Positions 17,788-27,235 of a stretch of 36,073 bases of DNA are shown piece after piece. This DNA comes from Pseudomonadota bacterium (GTDB lineage Bacteria; Pseudomonadota; Gammaproteobacteria; Burkholderiales; Burkholderiaceae_C), in contig JAJZUV010000028.1 in NCBI GenBank assembly GCA_021848345.1, forward strand, positions 1-36,073. Reading direction: 5' to 3'. The stretch's first letter is position 1. Each line of letters starts with the position of its first letter. A model generated the notes under the pieces. It was not told the origin of the DNA and did not search any database. It worked only from the letters and a program-made list of their open reading frames with translations. The position numbers and the translations under genes were made by a program.

Positions 17788-19812
17788 ATGTCGATGCGAA
17801 TCCAGCCCGTGCGGGTGGTCGGCCTTTTCGCGGTCCTGGCCATCCTGGCGGTCTCCGTGTCCGTGCTGGCCCTGCTCTGGGGCCTGCGGGAGCGCGCGTT
17901 GACGCGCGACTCGCAGCGCACCGACACCCTGACCCGCCTGCTGGCGCAGCAGACGGCGCAGGACTTCGCGCGTAGCGACAGCACCCTGCGCGCGGTCGCC
18001 GACCGGCTGGATTCGTCCTTCATCGGACGCCTCGGGCTCGACAGCCTGCCGGTGCATCTGCTGCTGGCGGCGCATGCCCATGGGCTCGGCGAGGACGGCA
18101 CGCTGTTCATCGTGGATGCCCACGGACGGGTGGTGAACACAACCCGCCAATACCCTGCACCGGCCGTCACGGTCGCCGACCGCGGCTATTACACGGCCTT
18201 CGCCCGCGGGGGCGCGCACGGGCTGTACATCGGCGGTCCGGTGAGCAGCCGCGTCAGCGCCGACTGGACCGTGCATCTGGCGCGCGCGCTGCGCAACCCC
18301 GACGGATCCCTGCGCGGCGTGCTGGTGGCCGGAATCGCGCGCGACCAACTGGAGTCGTTGTACCGCTACGTGCTGCAGGACTTCGGCCGCCCGGTCGCGC
18401 TGTACCTCGACGACGGCCGCTTGCTGGCCAGCCTTCCCCGACGCGACGCGCTGCTCGACCAGCGTGCGCCGGAACTCGCCGGGCTGACGCTGCCGGCTCC
18501 CGGAAACCTGTTGCACGCCGACGTGCTGCGCGGCGACGCAGACCAGCTCCTGAGCCTGTCCAGGGTTCCGGGCCAACCCCTGCTCGTGGGCGTCGAGGAG
18601 ACTCGCGCGCAGACCCTGGCCTCGTGGCGCGAACTGGCCGCGCCGGTGGCTCTCGGCGCGCTGCTGGTGTGCGCCTTTCTCGGCGCGGCCGGACTGCTCC
18701 TGGGCTACGAACTGCAGCGCGAGCAAAGGCTCGACCAGGCGCTGCGCGACGCCGACGATCGCTACCGACGCACCATCGATTCGGTGATGGACGCGATGGT
18801 CTCGGTCGACTCCGACCACCGCATCATCCTGTTCAACCCGGCGGCCGAGCGCATGTTCGGAATTCCCGCCGGCGAGGCGCTGGGCAAGCCGCTGGACCTT
18901 TTGATCCCGCCGCGCCTGCAGCACGCGCATGGCGAGCACATGCGGACGTTCTCGCGCTCGGGGACGCGCTCGATGGACATGGCGCCGAACCGCGAAGTCG
19001 TGGGTCTGCGCGCGGACGGAAGCGAGTTCCCGGTGGAGTCGGCCGTGTCGCAGACGCGTATCGACGGCGCGCTGCAGTTCACCGCCGTGCTGCGCGACGT
19101 CACGGAGCGGCGCCGGCGACAGGCCGAGCTCGAACAGATGAACCGCGAGTTGCGCCGCTTGTCCGCGGCCCAGCAGTCGGTGCGCGAGGAGGAGCGCGCG
19201 CGCATATCGCGCGAACTGCACGATGATCTCGGTCAGTTGCTCACCGGAATCAAGCTCGACGTGTCGCGCCTGATCGCGCGCTCGCGCGACGGACGCCCGC
19301 TGACCCCGCAGACCTTCGACTCGATGCGTGAACTGCTCGAGGGCGCGATGGCCTCGGTGCGCCGCATCTCCACCGAATTGCGTCCGCGCATGCTCGATGA
19401 CCTCAGTTTCGGCGAGGCCTTGACCTGGCTGGCGGGGGAGTTCGGCCGCCGCAGTGCGATCGAAGTCCGGCTGAACCTGCCGGCGGCGAACCACGTGCGG
19501 GGCGATGCGGCGTCGACCGGGCTTTTCCGCATCGTGCAGGAGTCGCTCACCAACGTCGCGCGCCACGCCCAGGCCACTCTGGTACGCATCGACCTGCTCG
19601 AGACCGACGGAGCGCTGCGTCTGAAGGTGTGGGACAACGGCCTCGGCATCGATCCGCGCCGGATCGGCTCGGGCGTGGGCCTGCTGAGCATGCGCGAGCG
19701 CGCCACGGCGCTTGGCGCCCGCCTGAGCATCGTCGCCGCGCAGGGCGGCGGCACCCTGGTGGAACTGGAAATGCCCCTGCACGGCCACGAGGCCGAAGGA
19801 GTCCCGACATGA
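17788..19812 (+). CDS. membrane PAS sensor histidine kinase (NarX/DegS type, HisKA_3)
   Basis: Inner-membrane sensor kinase of 674 residues. Domains in order: membrane helix about 9-31; a periplasmic sensor (32-282) with a Cache-like pattern (GYYTAFARGG, LYIGGPVSSR, NPDGSLRGVLVAGI); membrane helix about 283-306; a cytoplasmic PAS domain about 325-440 (FNPAAERMFG, VVGLRADGSEFPVE); a short coiled coil; a HisKA_3 dimerisation domain with phospho-accepting His478 in SRELHDDLGQ; and a HATPase_c domain with Asn589, DNGLGI from 616 and GSGVGLLSM from 627. This is the architecture of kinases paired with NarL-type regulators, and such a regulator follows with an ATGA overlap. The signal is unknown. 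The position before the cytochrome operon suggests it controls that operon. The start has a poor ribosome site. Confidence 0.93.
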   Translation: MSMRIQPVRVVGLFAVLAILAVSVSVLALLWGLRERALTRDSQRTDTLTRLLAQQTAQDFARSDSTLRAVADRLDSSFIGRLGLDSLPVHLLLAAHAHGLGEDGTLFIVDAHGRVVNTTRQYPAPAVTVADRGYYTAFARGGAHGLYIGGPVSSRVSADWTVHLARALRNPDGSLRGVLVAGIARDQLESLYRYVLQDFGRPVALYLDDGRLLASLPRRDALLDQRAPELAGLTLPAPGNLLHADVLRGDADQLLSLSRVPGQPLLVGVEETRAQTLASWRELAAPVALGALLVCAFLGAAGLLLGYELQREQRLDQALRDADDRYRRTIDSVMDAMVSVDSDHRIILFNPAAERMFGIPAGEALGKPLDLLIPPRLQHAHGEHMRTFSRSGTRSMDMAPNREVVGLRADGSEFPVESAVSQTRIDGALQFTAVLRDVTERRRRQAELEQMNRELRRLSAAQQSVREEERARISRELHDDLGQLLTGIKLDVSRLIARSRDGRPLTPQTFDSMRELLEGAMASVRRISTELRPRMLDDLSFGEALTWLAGEFGRRSAIEVRLNLPAANHVRGDAASTGLFRIVQESLTNVARHAQATLVRIDLLETDGALRLKVWDNGLGIDPRRIGSGVGLLSMRERATALGARLSIVAAQGGGTLVELEMPLHGHEAEGVPT

Positions 19813-20459
19813 ACCGCCACGAGGTCCTGCTGGCCGACGACCACGCCATCATCCGCAACGGCCTGCGCAACATCCTGGACGACACCGACGACCTGCGTTG
19901 CGCCGGCGAGGCCGACAACGGCCATGCCCTGCTCGATCTCGTGCGGCGGCGCGACTGGAGCCTGCTCATCCTGGATCTTTCGATGCCCGGCCGCAACGGG
20001 CTGGACCTGATCCGGCTGGTCAAGGCCGAGCGCCCGCAGCTTCCGGTCCTGGTGTTCACGATGCACCAGGAGGAACAGTACGCGGTGCGTGCGATGCGCG
20101 CCGGGGCCTCCGGCTACCTGACCAAGGAAGTCGACGGCGACGTGCTGCTGGCGGCGATCCGCAAGGTGGCGCGCGGCGGCGTGTATGTCAGCCCCAAGCT
20201 GGCCGAACTGCTGGCCACCGACGTCTCGCGCCCGCGGGACGTGCCGGCGCACACGCTGTTGTCGAATCGGGAATTCGAGATCTTCCAGCGCATCGTCGAC
20301 GGCCGCAGCCTGACCGACATCGCCGGCGAGCTGAGCCTGAGCGTCAAGACCATCAGCACCCACAAGTCGCACATCCTCGACAAGATGGGCGTCGAGCACG
20401 AGGTGGATCTCGTGCGCTACGCGCTGCAGCATGGGCTGATCGACGCGACGATGGACTGA
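19809..20459 (+). CDS. NarL/FixJ-family response regulator
   Basis: DNA-binding response regulator of 216 residues. The receiver domain has the acidic pair Asp10-Asp11, the phosphorylation site Asp56 in LILDLSMPG, Thr84 and Lys106 in GYLTKEVD. The C-terminal LuxR-type helix-turn-helix reads LSNREFEIFQRIVDGRSLTDIAGELSLSVKTISTHKSHILDKMG across about 151-195. The start ATG overlaps the kinase stop (ATGA), so kinase and regulator are made together and are presumably cognate. The next gene, 223 bases downstream on the same strand, opens the cytochrome operon. The nested inverted repeat in that gap is a plausible binding site, which is inference. Confidence 0.94.
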   Translation: MNRHEVLLADDHAIIRNGLRNILDDTDDLRCAGEADNGHALLDLVRRRDWSLLILDLSMPGRNGLDLIRLVKAERPQLPVLVFTMHQEEQYAVRAMRAGASGYLTKEVDGDVLLAAIRKVARGGVYVSPKLAELLATDVSRPRDVPAHTLLSNREFEIFQRIVDGRSLTDIAGELSLSVKTISTHKSHILDKMGVEHEVDLVRYALQHGLIDATMD

Positions 20460-20542
20460 GTTCCACCGCGTAGTCGCCACCCGTTCACCACGAGCTCCGG
20501 AGCGCCACCGCGCTCGGCGCAGCCGTGCGCGGCGCCGCCCGG

Positions 20543-20571
20543 ATTCCGATGCGGGATCGGAATTTTCCGAT
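20543..20571. promoter_or_regulatory. nested triple inverted repeat, candidate response-regulator operator
   Basis: Three alternating half-sites lie in 29 bases. ATTCCGAT (20543-20550) and ATCGGAAT (20556-20563) form a perfect 8-base inverted repeat around GCGGG. The middle arm ATCGGAA (20556-20562) pairs again with TTCCGAT (20565-20571) across two T residues. It lies 112-140 bases before the monoheme cytochrome gene and 84 bases after the response-regulator stop. NarL-type regulators bind heptamer-like sites as inverted pairs, so an operator is likely; an RNA hairpin is an alternative. Confidence 0.55.
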
Positions 20572-20682
20572 GGGCATTTTGAGCCTGCGCCGATGGCGCC
20601 CCAGGGTTATCCCCGAGAAGAATGACCTGCATGAACCACCGGTGGCGCAAGCCACCCCCATGCACGCACTTCCTCGCATCGG

Positions 20683-21033
20683 ATGATCATCATGAAAACA
20701 CCTCGGATCCACCTGCTCGCCGCGCTTGCCGCCACCTTCATGCTCGCCGTGCCGGCGGCCCATGCCTCGGAGAAGGCCGACGTCTCCGCCGGCCGCGCTC
20801 TGGTGCAGCAACACGCCTGCTTCACCTGCCACGCCATCGAGGGAACCAAGGTCGGCCCGAGCTTCACCGACCTGGCCACCAAGTTCGCCGCGATGGGCGA
20901 GGACAAGGCCGAGAAGGCTCTCGATCAGGACGTGCACGCCGGGGTTCAGGGAACCCCCATGCCCCCCAACCCGACGTTGAGCCAGGCCGAACTCGACCAG
21001 ATCGCCGACTGGATCCTGAGTCTCAAGAAGTAG
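20683..21033 (+). CDS. periplasmic monoheme class I cytochrome c (MtoD-like position)
   Basis: Soluble periplasmic electron carrier of 116 residues. A signal peptide ends at about AHA28. The single heme motif CFTCH is at 46-50, and the axial methionine is Met93 in GTPMPPNPTLS. The C-terminal helix ELDQIADWILSLKK is typical of cytochrome c551/c552-type domains. It is the first gene of the cytochrome operon, 40 bases before the decaheme gene. In Fe(II)-oxidising betaproteobacteria a monoheme cytochrome (MtoD) accompanies the MtoAB conduit, so this protein probably shuttles electrons between the decaheme protein and inner-membrane partners. ATGs at 20683 and 20692 are both possible starts, with GGA only just upstream. 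Confidence 0.92.
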   Translation: MIIMKTPRIHLLAALAATFMLAVPAAHASEKADVSAGRALVQQHACFTCHAIEGTKVGPSFTDLATKFAAMGEDKAEKALDQDVHAGVQGTPMPPNPTLSQAELDQIADWILSLKK

Positions 21034-21073
21034 TCGCGAGCCAGCCATCCCATCGACCGCCTCCAGGGAGCAC

Positions 21074-22090
21074 ATGGTGAAGATCACTCAGAAATTGCTC
21101 GTGGCTGCCGCAGTCCTGCTCGGCAGCTGGGCCGTCGCGGCGCATGCCGCGGACCCGATCCGGCTGCCCGCGCTGGGCGCCTCGCAGCAGGAGCCCGTCT
21201 CGGCGGCCCAGAGTTCCAGGGAGCACCTGGCGCAGGACGCCAAGTGCACGCGCTGCCACGACGAAAACGAATCCAAGCCGGTACTGGCCTTCTTCCAGAC
21301 CCCGATGGGCGTCACCGGCGATCCGCGCACGCCGACCTGCGAGAGCTGCCACGGCCCGAGCCTGGCGCACCTGCGCGGACCGGTCAACGGCAAGATCGCG
21401 CCCCCGGACGTGGTGTTCAACCGCAGCGGCCCCTACTCCGAGTCCAGCGCGGACAGCCGCGCCCAGGCCTGCCTGGCCTGCCACTCGGGGACCCAACGCA
21501 CCCACTGGGACGGCAGCGCGCACCAGGTCAACGGCCTGGCCTGCAACGACTGCCACAAGGTGCATGCCGCGGTGGATCCGGTGCGCACCAAGGGGCTGCA
21601 GCAGACCGTCTGCTACACCTGCCACAAGGATCGCCGCGCGGACTTCATGAAGATCTCGCACCACCCGGTCCCCGAGGGCAAGATGCTGTGCTCGGATTGC
21701 CACAATCCCCACGGCTCGGTCGGCCCCTTCCTGATGAAGAAGGCGACCATCAACGAGACCTGCTGGACCTGCCATGCCGACAAGCGCGGGCCCTTCCTGT
21801 GGGAACACGAGCCGGTCACCGAGAAGTGCACCAACTGCCACAACCCGCACGGCTCGAACATCGCGCCGCTGCTCAAGGCTCGCCCGCCGTTCCTGTGCCA
21901 GGAATGCCATGACGGCCCGCACCAGAGCAAGAACATGTTCGGCCCCGGCGTCGCCGGCCCGTCGACCGCGACCGGATTCAGCGCAATCCCCGGAAGCCCG
22001 GCATCGGGTGGCGTGGGCGAGGGCTGCATGAACTGCCACATCATGGTTCACGGCTCGAACAACCCCGCCGGCGCGTTCCTTCAGCGCTAG
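21074..22090 (+). CDS. mtrA: decaheme c-type cytochrome, MtrA/MtoA/PioA (DmsE) family
   Basis: Periplasmic ten-heme cytochrome that plugs into the MtrB-type barrel and conducts electrons through the outer membrane. The signal peptide ends near AHA25. Ten CXXCH motifs start at residues 58, 89, 133, 157, 180, 206, 230, 252, 275 and 318, exactly the number in MtrA. The length of 338 is close to Shewanella MtrA (333) and lacks the long N-terminal extension of PioA. Further histidines such as His99, His144, His150, His164, His197, His245 and His326 can serve as distal ligands. A good ribosome site AGGGAG (21065-21070) precedes the ATG. The monoheme cytochrome gene is upstream and the barrel gene is 22 bases downstream. 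Family membership is firm; whether it works in Fe(II) oxidation or in reduction is not decided by sequence. Confidence 0.96.
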   Translation: MVKITQKLLVAAAVLLGSWAVAAHAADPIRLPALGASQQEPVSAAQSSREHLAQDAKCTRCHDENESKPVLAFFQTPMGVTGDPRTPTCESCHGPSLAHLRGPVNGKIAPPDVVFNRSGPYSESSADSRAQACLACHSGTQRTHWDGSAHQVNGLACNDCHKVHAAVDPVRTKGLQQTVCYTCHKDRRADFMKISHHPVPEGKMLCSDCHNPHGSVGPFLMKKATINETCWTCHADKRGPFLWEHEPVTEKCTNCHNPHGSNIAPLLKARPPFLCQECHDGPHQSKNMFGPGVAGPSTATGFSAIPGSPASGGVGEGCMNCHIMVHGSNNPAGAFLQR

Positions 22091-22112
22091 AGATCGATCC
22101 AAGGAGCACGAG

Positions 22113-24527
22113 ATGACACATCGCAAGACCGTGCTGCGCGCCCGGCCCCTCACCGTCGCCCTGCGCGCCGCCCTGGCCACCCTGGCCGTGGCCGCGATCG
22201 CCCCGCCGGCCATGGCCGACGCGGCCCTCGACAAGCTGATCCAGCCGACCAACACCATCGGCGTCGGAGGCATCTACATCAACCAGGACTCGGACCTCTT
22301 CGGCCAGTACAACGGACTGGAGAACTCGGGCCCCACCCTGCTCGGGGACTTCAGCCTGCGCGGAGGCGACGGCTACGGCCAGAAGCCCGGCGCGAACACC
22401 TGGTTCGTGCAGGGCAACAACCTGGGCACGACCTCTCGCTCGCTGTCCGGCGGGATCGCCAACCAGGGCACCTGGAGCCTGGGCCTGAGCTTCGACCAGT
22501 TGCGCAACTACGGCGGAGACTCGCTGACCACGGCCCCGGGGTCGTTTCAGACCCCGCTGAACGGTGCCCCGGGCGGCAACGTGTACACGCTGCCGTCCAC
22601 CTTCGGCTACATCAGCGCGAGCGGAACCGGCACGCAGGGTCTCACCGCGGACCAGCAGCAGTTCTTCCATACCGACCATCTGTACGTTCAGCGCGACACG
22701 ACCAGGCTCGACGCCAGCCATCAGCTGAAGATGGGCTGGGACATCACCTTCCACTGGACCAGCATCCGCGAAAGCGGCTCCATCCTGGCATCCGCGATCA
22801 CCGACTCGGTGACCGGAGGCATCATCACCGCGTCGGGAACCCGCTTCACGTCCAACCTCGGCGGACAGAAGAACCTGGGCCTGCCCTATCCGACCCAGTA
22901 CAAGACCAACAACTTCCGGCTGGCCTTGAACTGGGCGGGCGAGAAGGGCTTCTTCACCGGGGCCTACTACGGCTCGATATTCCACGACGACTACAGCGGT
23001 GTGTGGTTCCCCAACCCCTACCGCACCAACGTCGCAACCGGCGCCGCTGTCGGCAGCACCTACCCGATGGACGTGGAATCGACCCCGCCGAGCAACACCG
23101 ACAACGAGCTGCAGTTCAGCGGCGGCTACCACATCGATCCGAAGACCCAGCTGGTCGCCGGATATTCCTACGGCCGCAACACGCAGAACATGAGCTACGC
23201 CTACGAGCCGGCGCAGATCGGAACCGGCCCGACCAGCCTGGGCGGGCTGCCGGTGGGTTCGCTGGACGGCCTGGTGGTCACCCAGCACGCGAACTGGAGC
23301 CTGACCCACCAGACGACCAAGGCCATCACCCTGTCGGCGGGCATGATCTACAGCAAGCGCGACAACCAGACGCCGTCGAACCTGTACAACTTCGAGGCGC
23401 CGGACAGCGGCCCCGGTACCGACTGGTTCAGTCTGTACAACATCCCGATGAGCAACAGCCACCTGCAGACCCGGCTGGGCGGCGACTGGCGCTTCCTGCC
23501 CGGCCAGCGCCTGCATCTGGCCCTGCAGAACGAGCGCGTCGAGCGCTGGTGCGACAGCACCGCCTACATGGCCAACCTGGTGATGCCGAACGACCTGTAC
23601 ACCGGGGCCGGGGTGTCGCCCACCGGCTGCGCCGCGGTTCCGCAAAGTCGCGAGAACACGGTCAAGCTCGACTACTTCCTGCGCCCCAGGGACAGCCTGA
23701 ACTTCCGTGCCGGAGTGAAGTGGGCCAACCGCAAGGCGACGTTGAACGACGCCTACTACAACCCGATCACCGACGTGAACAGCGGCGAGGCCGACATGCC
23801 CGGCTGGGTGGCCTTCTTCGACGCCTCGCGCAAACAGCTGCAAGGCCACTTCGGGGTCAGCTGGATGGCCAACAGCGAGTTCACGCTGAGCCTGGACGGG
23901 GCACTTGGCAACGACCAGTACGGAGACACGCCGCTGGGACGCCAGAGCGGCCACGATGCCACGGTCGACCTGGAAGGCGACTACCAGCTCGGCAACCAGC
24001 GCTCGGCCAGTCTGTTCGCGACCTGGCAGCGCCAGACCAGCGACGGCGTGTCGGCCGCCAGCGGCGCCACCTACGACTGGGTGACCGGACTGCGGGATCA
24101 GGCGCTGACCCTGGGCGCGGCGTTCAAGCAGGCGGGGCTGATGGACAACAAGCTGACGGTGATGGCTCGCATCTCCTACTCGGAGGACACGAACAGCGAG
24201 AACACCGCCGTCGTGGCCGGAAGCGGCAGCAAGGCCGCCGCCACCGCGGTGAGCTGCGCCACGCCGGGCCTCAGCGGCTATACCTGCGGCAGCGTGCCCG
24301 ATCTGAAGACCAAGATCACCCGTCTGGATCTGTCGGGCAAGTACAAGCTGACCAAGCAGAGCGCCGTGCACTTCGGCTACCTGCATGCCCGCTACGACGT
24401 CAACGATTACATGTACCTGGCGCAGATGATGGGCTATACGGCGACCGGCGTGCTGCCCTGGAACGAGCAGAACCCGTCCGTATCCGTCAACGCGGTCTAC
24501 GCCGAGTACCTGTACTCCTTCCAGTGA
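22113..24527 (+). CDS. mtrB: MtrB/MtoB/PioB-family outer-membrane beta-barrel
   Basis: Outer-membrane porin that sheathes the decaheme cytochrome, 804 residues including a signal peptide ending near PAMA35. The rest alternates polar and aromatic residues in beta-strand fashion throughout. Strand-like segments such as FRLALNWAGEKGFFTGAYYG and the final VNAVYAEYLYSFQ are typical of the family; the last residue is Gln after a penultimate Phe. The N-terminal CXXC pair found in MtrB of metal-reducing Shewanella is missing. The only cysteines are 480, 506, 715 and 725, perhaps two loop disulfides. A strong ribosome site AAGGAG (22101-22106) lies 6 bases before the ATG, and the gene follows the decaheme gene by 22 bases. 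It is larger than MtrB (about 700 residues) and close to PioB in size. Confidence 0.95.
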   Translation: MTHRKTVLRARPLTVALRAALATLAVAAIAPPAMADAALDKLIQPTNTIGVGGIYINQDSDLFGQYNGLENSGPTLLGDFSLRGGDGYGQKPGANTWFVQGNNLGTTSRSLSGGIANQGTWSLGLSFDQLRNYGGDSLTTAPGSFQTPLNGAPGGNVYTLPSTFGYISASGTGTQGLTADQQQFFHTDHLYVQRDTTRLDASHQLKMGWDITFHWTSIRESGSILASAITDSVTGGIITASGTRFTSNLGGQKNLGLPYPTQYKTNNFRLALNWAGEKGFFTGAYYGSIFHDDYSGVWFPNPYRTNVATGAAVGSTYPMDVESTPPSNTDNELQFSGGYHIDPKTQLVAGYSYGRNTQNMSYAYEPAQIGTGPTSLGGLPVGSLDGLVVTQHANWSLTHQTTKAITLSAGMIYSKRDNQTPSNLYNFEAPDSGPGTDWFSLYNIPMSNSHLQTRLGGDWRFLPGQRLHLALQNERVERWCDSTAYMANLVMPNDLYTGAGVSPTGCAAVPQSRENTVKLDYFLRPRDSLNFRAGVKWANRKATLNDAYYNPITDVNSGEADMPGWVAFFDASRKQLQGHFGVSWMANSEFTLSLDGALGNDQYGDTPLGRQSGHDATVDLEGDYQLGNQRSASLFATWQRQTSDGVSAASGATYDWVTGLRDQALTLGAAFKQAGLMDNKLTVMARISYSEDTNSENTAVVAGSGSKAAATAVSCATPGLSGYTCGSVPDLKTKITRLDLSGKYKLTKQSAVHFGYLHARYDVNDYMYLAQMMGYTATGVLPWNEQNPSVSVNAVYAEYLYSFQ

Positions 24528-24532
24528 CCGGA

Positions 24533-24555
24533 GGGCGGCCCGCCGCGGGCCGCCC
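24533..24555. terminator. strong GC hairpin between convergent mtrB and metal ATPase genes
   Basis: Perfect 10-base arms GGGCGGCCCG and CGGGCCGCCC with a three-base loop, beginning 6 bases after the mtrB stop and ending 32 bases before the end of the convergent ATPase gene. There is no T-run in either direction, but its position makes it a likely shared terminator. Confidence 0.65.
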
Positions 24556-24587
24556 GGCAGCGCCCGGAACCCGGCGCGCTGCCCCGC

Positions 24588-26657
<2,070 letters not shown>

Positions 26658-26685
26658 GGCGGGCTCCCGATCGTCTCGAAGGGAC

Positions 26686-26716
26686 ATTGGAATCCCTGAA
26701 GCGACTACAGAGTCAA
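26686..26716 (-). promoter_or_regulatory. MerR-type promoter of the metal ATPase gene
   Basis: On the minus strand a -35 TTGACT (26711-26716) and a -10 TCCAAT (26686-26691) are separated by 19 bases, the over-long spacing of MerR-controlled promoters. The spacer holds an imperfect dyad, CTCTGTAG and CTTCAGGG around TCG, like the operators of CadR, PbrR and ZntR. The regulator gene starts 36 bases away in the other direction. The site also argues that ATPase translation starts at 26657. Confidence 0.75.
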
Positions 26717-26752
26717 GGGACTACACTCAGAGACCATTCAAGGGCCCGGGAC

Positions 26753-27235
26753 ATGCGCATCGGCGAACTCTCCAGGACGACCTCGACCTCCGTCGAGACC
26801 ATTCGCTATTACGAACGCGAGGGCCTGCTCGACACGCCCGCGCGCACGTCGGGGAACTTCCGGATCTACCACGCCGGGCATCGCGAGCGCCTGCAATTCA
26901 TCCGCTTCTGCCGGGGGCTCGACATGTCGCTGGACGAGGTGCGCCTGCTGCTGCGTCTGCGCGACACGCCCGGGCAGGACTGCGGCGACGTCAACGCCCT
27001 GCTGGACGAACATCTCGCGCAGGTGTCGCAGAGACTGCGCGATCTGCGCATGCTGCAACAATGGCTGCGCGAACTGCGCGGACGCTGCGTGAGCCCCAGC
27101 CACTCCGGCGAATGCGGCATCCTGCGCGGCCTGGAACAGGCGTCGCGAGCGGCCCCCGGCGTGCCCGCGGCGACCGCCGCGGACGGCGACGGCTGCCGCG
27201 CCCCTCATTCATCCACTTCTCCCTGGCAACGATGA
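26753..27235 (+). CDS. MerR-family metal-responsive regulator (PbrR/CadR type)
   Basis: Metal-sensing transcription activator that untwists the long-spacer promoter. Of 160 residues, the N-terminal winged helix-turn-helix is canonical (MRIGELSRTTSTSVETIRYYEREGLL), and a dimerisation helix runs about 80-112. The metal-binding cysteines are Cys77, Cys112 and Cys121. The 35- and 9-residue spacings match those I recall for PbrR-type lead sensors. There is a further Cys148 in a short tail with His residues. It is divergent from the P-type ATPase that it should control, and its stop overlaps the start of the next gene (ATGA). Confidence 0.92.
   Translation: MRIGELSRTTSTSVETIRYYEREGLLDTPARTSGNFRIYHAGHRERLQFIRFCRGLDMSLDEVRLLLRLRDTPGQDCGDVNALLDEHLAQVSQRLRDLRMLQQWLRELRGRCVSPSHSGECGILRGLEQASRAAPGVPAATAADGDGCRAPHSSTSPWQR

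Noticed and set aside
20572..20682. A sigma-70 promoter (TTGAGC near 20579 with GTTATC near 20606)
   Set aside because: The spacing of about 21-22 bases is too long and the -10 is poor, so I did not call it.
21074..22090. Reading the decaheme protein as a DMSO-respiration component (DmsE)
   Set aside because: No DmsAB-type molybdenum reductase is encoded nearby. The family name alone does not imply DMSO respiration, so I kept the general MtrA/MtoA assignment.
22041..24386. A 781-codon open frame antisense to the MtrB-type barrel gene
   Set aside because: The barrel gene has a strong ribosome site, signal peptide and family features; the antisense product is Val/Gly/Gln-rich and unrecognisable.
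20683..24527. Horizontal acquisition of the cytochrome operon
   Set aside because: No insertion sequence, tRNA, direct repeats or obvious change in base composition flanks it, so transfer cannot be supported from this window alone.
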